Positions 7,098 to 10,995 of a stretch of DNA of 10,995 nucleotides are shown here, piece by piece. The notes beneath the pieces were generated by a model. That model did no database searches. It saw only the letters and a list, made by a program, of their open reading frames with translations, and was not told the origin of the DNA. Within the stretch, counting starts at the first letter, position 1. Each line of letters opens with the position of its first letter. The DNA comes from Deltaproteobacteria bacterium UBA5754 (GTDB lineage: Bacteria; Desulfobacterota; Dissulfuribacteria; Dissulfuribacterales; UBA5754), in contig DIFG01000011.1 of assembly GCA_002419025.1 (NCBI GenBank), positions 1-10,995 on the forward strand, in the 5' to 3' direction. The position numbers and the translations under genes were made by a program.

Positions 7098-10000
7098 CTG
7101 ACCGGAACCTCTCGACCCTCGCCCTCCACCTTTTGAGGGGCCTCCATGGTCAGGCGGTCGAGGGTGAGGCCGAGGGCGATCAACTCGTTTCTCACGGTGG
7201 TTGCCCGTTCCCTCGCAAGGGTTCGGAGACGGTCCTCGCCTATGTCTTCCGTCGAAAGAAGATCCTCGTACATGATACGAGCGAGATCCGCCCCTTTAAG
7301 ACGCGAGGTCTCTTCCGGCGTTATCGACACCTCTTTTTCTCCAAACAAGCCGCGCACCGCGGCCGAGGCACGCCCAAAACCGCTCGTGGGCGGAGGTTCA
7401 GGGTTTGCAGCGCGGTACTTGGACTGAAGGGCCGAGAGCGCCTCCTTTCCGATCCGGTCGGCATAGAGCCTCTCCAGCGCCTTTTTGACCTCCGGCTCCT
7501 CAAGGGAAAGCGGCTCCGAATCCTCTCCGTACCCGTCCTTTTCTCCCATTTTTCGAAGCACCGCGCGATTGAGTTGTCTCGTCCTCAGGGCGGCGAGGTC
7601 AGATGTGGGATTGAATGTTCCTGTGATGGCGAGGGCGAGATCCGGCCGTTTTTTCATGGCCGTAGCCAATTCCATGAGCTTTTCCCGCTCCGGAGGCAGT
7701 AAAAGGGAGTTTCCCGGATCAAAGACCACCTTTTCGAGCTTTTCACCCGATATACCGAGCATCTTGCCGAGCATTCGAAACGGAGATGTCACAATTCCGG
7801 TGATGATATTCGTAAACGCCTTCCAGATGATCCCACCGAAACTGAAATGGGGGTCATCGAGGCTTCCGGAGACCGGAAGTCCGAGATGGATCGTGCCGCC
7901 TGAATCCTTCAGGATGGCAATGGCCAGATCCAGCGGGAAGTTCACGGCCTCTGGGCTTTCCACCCTCTCTCCCAGGCTCAGACGCTCCATGATGATCTTG
8001 TGGTCACCGAAGAACTGCCGGTCCTTTATTTTGTATTCCAGGTCGAGTGAGAGTTTCCCGGAATCGATTTTGCGACCGGCGAAGGTGGCCGAATACGGGG
8101 TGAGTCGGGTCATTTCCACGTTTCGAAAGGTCACCGCGATGTCGGTGAAGCCCGTTGGATCGAGGAAATCGATCCTTCCAGCGGCCCTGGCGAGTCCATA
8201 TTCGTCCACCTGTCCACCCAGTTTCAACTCGGAAAGTGTCCCGGGCATGGAAGAGAATCCGGTGATGGTCCCCGCGAGCCGGTGGATGCGCGCCCCGAAG
8301 GGAAGGGCCAGGGAAAGGTCGGCAAAGTTCAGTTTCCCCTGGGAGACGCGGACCTTGTCGATGGTGACCAAATAGGGAGGGGATTCAGGGGCTTTCTCCC
8401 CTTCCGCAGAAGGATCCTCAGGTCTTTTGTCGCTTTCAGGGGGTCTTGGGGCCGCCTGATCTCCCTCGGGCGTGAAGGCCCTTTGCAGACTGGTGCTCGA
8501 GTCCTTGTGGATCACGAAAGCGCTTTCAGGGGCGTCCAAGGTCACGTTTTTGATTCGAAGCCGGTCACCGGAGGCCGTCATCCCCTTGCCGGAGAGGGAT
8601 TTCCATGTGAGAAAGGGCGTGTCTTCTCCAGTTTCGGTGAGGATGAGGTCCTTTACGGCAAATTCGCCCGAATAGAGCGCATCCTGACCGTCATAGGTCA
8701 ACCGTCCCTGAGTCGACGTCACTCCCCGAGTGAGTGTGAGGCGTGAAATCCGGCCGAGATAAGGCTGGAGGGAAGACAGGGAAAGGTCGTCGAGCTTGAG
8801 TGAGAATTCGGCGGTCGGCGTGGCCGGGATGACCGATCCGTCTGCGATGAACCGGCCGCCTTCTCCGACGCTGAACTCCAGGCGTACGGGTACTGAGGCC
8901 GTGAGGTCCTCGCTTACGTTGCGAGCCGTGAACTGAAGGTCCTGGACGGTGTAGCAGACCGACGGGGAAACGGATTCCTCACGGAGTGTTACGTGAAACC
9001 CCTTGGCCTCCAAGGACTGGACGCGGTACCGCCAGGGTCGTGAATCGGCGGCGCCGGAATCGCCGGAGCGTTCGGAAGAGGATGCCTGGTGTTTAAGGAT
9101 GTCCATCTGGGTAATGCGTCCCTGCGGATCTCTGGCCACCTCGAAGCGGCCGTTCAGGAAGGCCAGACGGGAGGCTTCCATCTCCTGTGTATCAAGCCTG
9201 AGCCGACCCTCCTCAAGGTCGAGACCTTCCAGAAAGAAGATGGGGGATTTGAGCGCCTCGGATAAAAGCCGGATCCCGGAGACATGAAGTTTCAGGCCTT
9301 CGATACCCCCTGTGGGCTCCCCGGCCCCGACCGATGCCTCGGCCGTGAATGTGAGCGAGACGTCGTCGAGGCGCGCGGTGACAGGAGACGCGAAGCCCCG
9401 GTCGGTGACCGTCACGGCCAGGCCGTCCAGGGAAAATCGTTCGACCCTGATCTTCCAGGGGGCATTGGGCCGACTTCCTTCGTGCGGGAGGCCTTCTCCT
9501 TGTGAAGAGGAAGGGGTGGCGGCTTCCGCATTTTTTGGGGCTTCTGCGCCCCCTTCCTGTGGGGCTGGGATAGTCGGCTCAATCGATGGCTTGCCGGTCG
9601 CGGCCTCTGCAAACCAGTCTTGAAGATCCATGCCGCCGTCTTCCTGAATCGTCACGGCCATGCTTCCGCCCGCGAGATCCATCCCTCCAATCCGTATCTC
9701 CCGCGTGCCCATATCGAGATGACCGCTCGAGAGGGCGAGAGTTTCCATCGTGATGGCAGGTTTAGCCGCCTCCGTCCCCCGAAGGGCGAGTCCTTGCAGC
9801 CGGGCCTGGAGGTCCTGCACCGAAAGGGCGAGACCTTTTTCGTCAGCGTCCACGTGATAAGAAAATTTCCATGTGATCGTTCCCTCGGGAGGAAAGATCT
9901 TGGCGCGCTCCTGTATATAGGGCCCGAGATCGGCCAGGAGGAAATCCTCCACTGCCAGATTCCCCGTGGCAACGAGCGGAGATAGGGTGAAATCGCCCGA

Positions 10001-10633
10001 GAGCAGAAGGCGGGCGCCAGACGGAAGACGGGCAGATAGGGTGCCGGCCCCGTTCGTCTCTGGAAGGGTCGAGATATGTGCGAGCTGGATCTGGAGAGGG
10101 GCGATACAGGTCTCAAATCCGCCCTTAACCACACGGTCCGCGAATTCGATCTGTCCGTCTTCCACTTTTAAAGATCGAATCCGGATACGAGGCGTCTTTT
10201 CGTCTCCAGTTTTTTCCGGTTTTTCACCCGGTCCGCCAAAAGCCCCGATGAAGGCGCTCCAGTTCAGGGTCTCGCCGGGTCTTCGTTCGATACGGACTGA
10301 GGGTTCGGACAGACGGATCTCGTCCATAGCGAGGGTCCATTGAAAGAGACCCGCCGAATCCAGATCGGCGAGGAATTCCCGAAAACCCAGAAGAAAAGCG
10401 CCATCTGGTTCGGTGAGCGAGAGATCCCCTATGCTCAGGGAGAGATTCCAGGGATCGAATCGGACATCAGAAACGGACAGGATGTGTCCGGTTTTGTCTG
10501 CGATATAACGTCTTGCCGCCCATTTCGAGAGAGGCGGAAAGGCAAGATAGGCAAAAAGGAGATATAAGGCGATGACGCCGAAAACGGCGATGAAGAGTTT
10601 CTTACCTGGCAGCGAACGGGCTATACTGGACAT
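7034..10633 (-). CDS. DUF748 domain protein, AsmA-like envelope protein
   Basis: A 1199-residue protein with one N-terminal membrane anchor (about 13-32, preceded by a KK pair) and no other clear membrane segment, so most of it should lie in the periplasm. FPPLSKWAARRYIADKTG (32-49) followed by repeated beta-rich segments of the 'L.L.dv.l.g' type is typical of DUF748 and resembles AsmA/YhdP/TamB proteins. The most diagnostic stretch is about 900-970, with AIAILKD, LPVSGSLDDPHFSFGG and IIWKAF, followed by FDPGNSLLLPPEREKL (971-986), where an OmpA-like C-terminal part begins. Two Pro/Ala/Glu-rich linkers (about 343-392 and 719-752) divide the chain. The substrate is unknown; lipid transport or outer-membrane biogenesis is inferred from AsmA-like relatives only. 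GGAGGG lies 7 bases before the ATG and fixes the start. The tail after about 1183 looks non-conserved and overlaps the gltB hairpin. The gene converges on gltB and seems monocistronic here. Confidence 0.88.
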   Translation of the reverse strand: MSSIARSLPGKKLFIAVFGVIALYLLFAYLAFPPLSKWAARRYIADKTGHILSVSDVRFDPWNLSLSIGDLSLTEPDGAFLLGFREFLADLDSAGLFQWTLAMDEIRLSEPSVRIERRPGETLNWSAFIGAFGGPGEKPEKTGDEKTPRIRIRSLKVEDGQIEFADRVVKGGFETCIAPLQIQLAHISTLPETNGAGTLSARLPSGARLLLSGDFTLSPLVATGNLAVEDFLLADLGPYIQERAKIFPPEGTITWKFSYHVDADEKGLALSVQDLQARLQGLALRGTEAAKPAITMETLALSSGHLDMGTREIRIGGMDLAGGSMAVTIQEDGGMDLQDWFAEAATGKPSIEPTIPAPQEGGAEAPKNAEAATPSSSQGEGLPHEGSRPNAPWKIRVERFSLDGLAVTVTDRGFASPVTARLDDVSLTFTAEASVGAGEPTGGIEGLKLHVSGIRLLSEALKSPIFFLEGLDLEEGRLRLDTQEMEASRLAFLNGRFEVARDPQGRITQMDILKHQASSSERSGDSGAADSRPWRYRVQSLEAKGFHVTLREESVSPSVCYTVQDLQFTARNVSEDLTASVPVRLEFSVGEGGRFIADGSVIPATPTAEFSLKLDDLSLSSLQPYLGRISRLTLTRGVTSTQGRLTYDGQDALYSGEFAVKDLILTETGEDTPFLTWKSLSGKGMTASGDRLRIKNVTLDAPESAFVIHKDSSTSLQRAFTPEGDQAAPRPPESDKRPEDPSAEGEKAPESPPYLVTIDKVRVSQGKLNFADLSLALPFGARIHRLAGTITGFSSMPGTLSELKLGGQVDEYGLARAAGRIDFLDPTGFTDIAVTFRNVEMTRLTPYSATFAGRKIDSGKLSLDLEYKIKDRQFFGDHKIIMERLSLGERVESPEAVNFPLDLAIAILKDSGGTIHLGLPVSGSLDDPHFSFGGIIWKAFTNIITGIVTSPFRMLGKMLGISGEKLEKVVFDPGNSLLLPPEREKLMELATAMKKRPDLALAITGTFNPTSDLAALRTRQLNRAVLRKMGEKDGYGEDSEPLSLEEPEVKKALERLYADRIGKEALSALQSKYRAANPEPPPTSGFGRASAAVRGLFGEKEVSITPEETSRLKGADLARIMYEDLLSTEDIGEDRLRTLARERATTVRNELIALGLTLDRLTMEAPQKVEGEGREVPVRFTPGSVRASRPDEAATPRPE

Positions 10634-10651
10634 ATCTCGACCCTCCGAGAT
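10634..10651 (-). promoter_or_regulatory. Shine-Dalgarno held in a hairpin loop before the DUF748 start
   Basis: On the minus strand ATCTCG, then GAGGGT, then CGAGAT sits directly before the ATG at 10633. The two 6-base arms pair perfectly. The Shine-Dalgarno GGAGGG (10646-10641) has one base in the stem and five in the loop. The stem is short and may only present the site, or it may slow ribosome loading. No known riboswitch is recognised. Confidence 0.5.
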
Positions 10652-10691
10652 CCTGAATCCAAGAGCCGGCGTTTTGGGCGTTTGTTCCGTG

Positions 10692-10740
10692 CGGCAAATA
10701 TCCCCACTCCATGGGGTCGGATTTGCCGACAGCGCCTGTC
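10692..10740 (-). repeat. Tandem inverted repeats in the DUF748 leader
   Basis: CGGCAAAT (10692-10699) pairs perfectly with ATTTGCCG (10721-10728). Inside it, CCCCA (10702-10706) pairs with TGGGG (10712-10716) around a 5-base loop. Next to it, and sharing base 10728, GACAG (10728-10732) pairs with CTGTC (10736-10740). No T-tract follows on either strand. They lie 60-110 bases upstream of the DUF748 start and could be an operator or a structured 5' leader. Confidence 0.45.
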
Positions 10741-10791
10741 AATGGAGGCTATATTCCTCAAACACCCCAACCGCCGACTACCGTATCCTGT

Positions 10792-10821
10792 ATGATATCT
10801 GATAATGGGAACCTCTTGCAA
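10792..10821 (-). promoter_or_regulatory. Weak candidate promoter for the DUF748 gene
   Basis: On the minus strand TTGCAA (10821-10816) is followed after 18 bases by TATCAT (10797-10792); they match consensus at 4 and 5 of 6 positions. Transcription would start near 10785, giving a leader of about 150 bases that includes all the inverted repeats above. A TTGACA at 10742-10737 has no matching -10 box. Confidence 0.22.
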
Positions 10822-10845
10822 AATGACAAATATCCCGAGATCGTC

Positions 10846-10865
10846 ATTCCAGCGAAAGCTGGAAT
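10846..10865. repeat. Dispersed palindromic repeat with GAAA loop (REP-like)
   Basis: ATTCCAGC (10846-10853), the loop GAAA, then GCTGGAAT (10858-10865) form a perfect 8-bp stem capped by a GNRA tetraloop. With its flanks (CGTCATTCC before, CCGCG after) this is the common intergenic repeat whose chance translation reads VIPAKAGI. In other genomes such REP-like palindromes are linked to RAYT (IS200-like) transposases; none is encoded here. Confidence 0.65.
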
Positions 10866-10938
10866 CCGCGCAGAGATCAAGCGAGTAAGACAAATGAAAA
10901 ATCAAAAGCAGGGATTGTGATCCTCCAGGATTTCCATG

Positions 10939-10969
10939 AAAAAGAGCCACGGGAAAAAAGAGGGCTCTT
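10939..10969 (-). terminator. Intrinsic terminator for a leftward gene beyond the right edge
   Basis: Read on the minus strand, AAGAGCC (10969-10963) pairs with GGCTCTT (10948-10942) over a 14-base loop, and the 3' arm runs into a five-T tract (10943-10939). No gene in the window would use it, so it probably ends a minus-strand transcript entering from the right. The long T-rich loop makes it less than ideal. Confidence 0.45.
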
Positions 10970-10984
10970 CGTCATTTCGTGTGG
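10953..10984 (-). repeat. Right copy of the inverted repeat pair (partner at 1-32)
   Basis: Its reverse complement matches 1-32 at 27 of 32 positions, including CCACAC, AAATGACGAAGA and TTTTTTC in register. This copy also supplies the 5' arm of the terminator at 10939-10969. Two orientations of one dispersed non-coding element fit best; ends of a mobile element are less likely given the ordinary genes between them. Confidence 0.6.
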
Positions 10985-10995
10985 AATTTGATCGG

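Larger units (their letters stand above)
10634..10995. other. Gene-free right flank
   Basis: These 362 bases hold no ORF with a good ribosome-binding site or recognisable product. They contain the DUF748 leader with several inverted repeats (10634-10740), a possible promoter (10792-10821), a dispersed palindrome (10846-10865), a leftward-facing terminator (10939-10969) and the right terminal repeat (10953-10984). Base composition from about 10780 on is more AT-rich than in the genes. Confidence 0.6.

Noticed and set aside
7485..8375. 296-codon plus-strand ORF inside the DUF748 gene
   Set aside because: Antisense to a continuous DUF748 frame; Ser/Arg-rich with no domain or ribosome-binding site.
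10711..10920. 69-codon plus-strand ORF in the right flank
   Set aside because: Its central VIPAKAGI stretch is the chance translation of the dispersed palindrome; no ribosome-binding site.
1..10995. Window as one mobile element bounded by the inverted repeats
   Set aside because: No transposase, integrase or relaxase, and the genes between are ordinary chromosomal functions.

Overview
The window is a chromosomal stretch of a Gram-negative bacterium with fairly high GC content. The evidence is a lipoprotein murein transglycosylase, an AsmA-like DUF748 envelope protein and strong Shine-Dalgarno sites. A BCAM0308-like zinc-ribbon gene, a divergent glutamate synthase and a dispersed ATTCC-type palindrome would fit a Desulfobacterota/deltaproteobacterial or related lineage. 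That placement is inference; no rRNA or other marker gene is present.

Layout, left to right. Positions 1-99 are non-coding and begin with one copy of a repeat that recurs inverted at the right end. Positions 100-1713 (minus) encode an MltD-like lytic transglycosylase lipoprotein with two LysM domains. A divergent intergenic region (1714-1915) separates it from a plus-strand pair: a small zinc-ribbon protein (1916-2398) and, 21 bp later, a 1529-residue glutamate synthase large subunit, gltB (2420-7009). A 24-bp convergent gap follows. A long DUF748 protein (7034-10633, minus) fills most of the rest. The last 360 bp (10634-10995) carry no convincing gene. They hold a structured leader for the DUF748 gene, a dispersed palindromic repeat, a leftward-facing terminator and the second copy of the terminal repeat.

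Functionally, GltB belongs to ammonia assimilation (glutamine plus 2-oxoglutarate to glutamate); no gltD is present here. The transglycosylase and the DUF748 protein act in the envelope and have no evident link to GltB. I see no defence system, prophage, CRISPR array, tRNA or rRNA. The most interesting signals are non-coding: a two-tier hairpin at the gltB/DUF748 junction whose four non-Watson-Crick pairs are all G-U on the plus strand, a Shine-Dalgarno sequence in a hairpin loop, tandem inverted repeats in the DUF748 leader, and the inverted terminal repeat pair.
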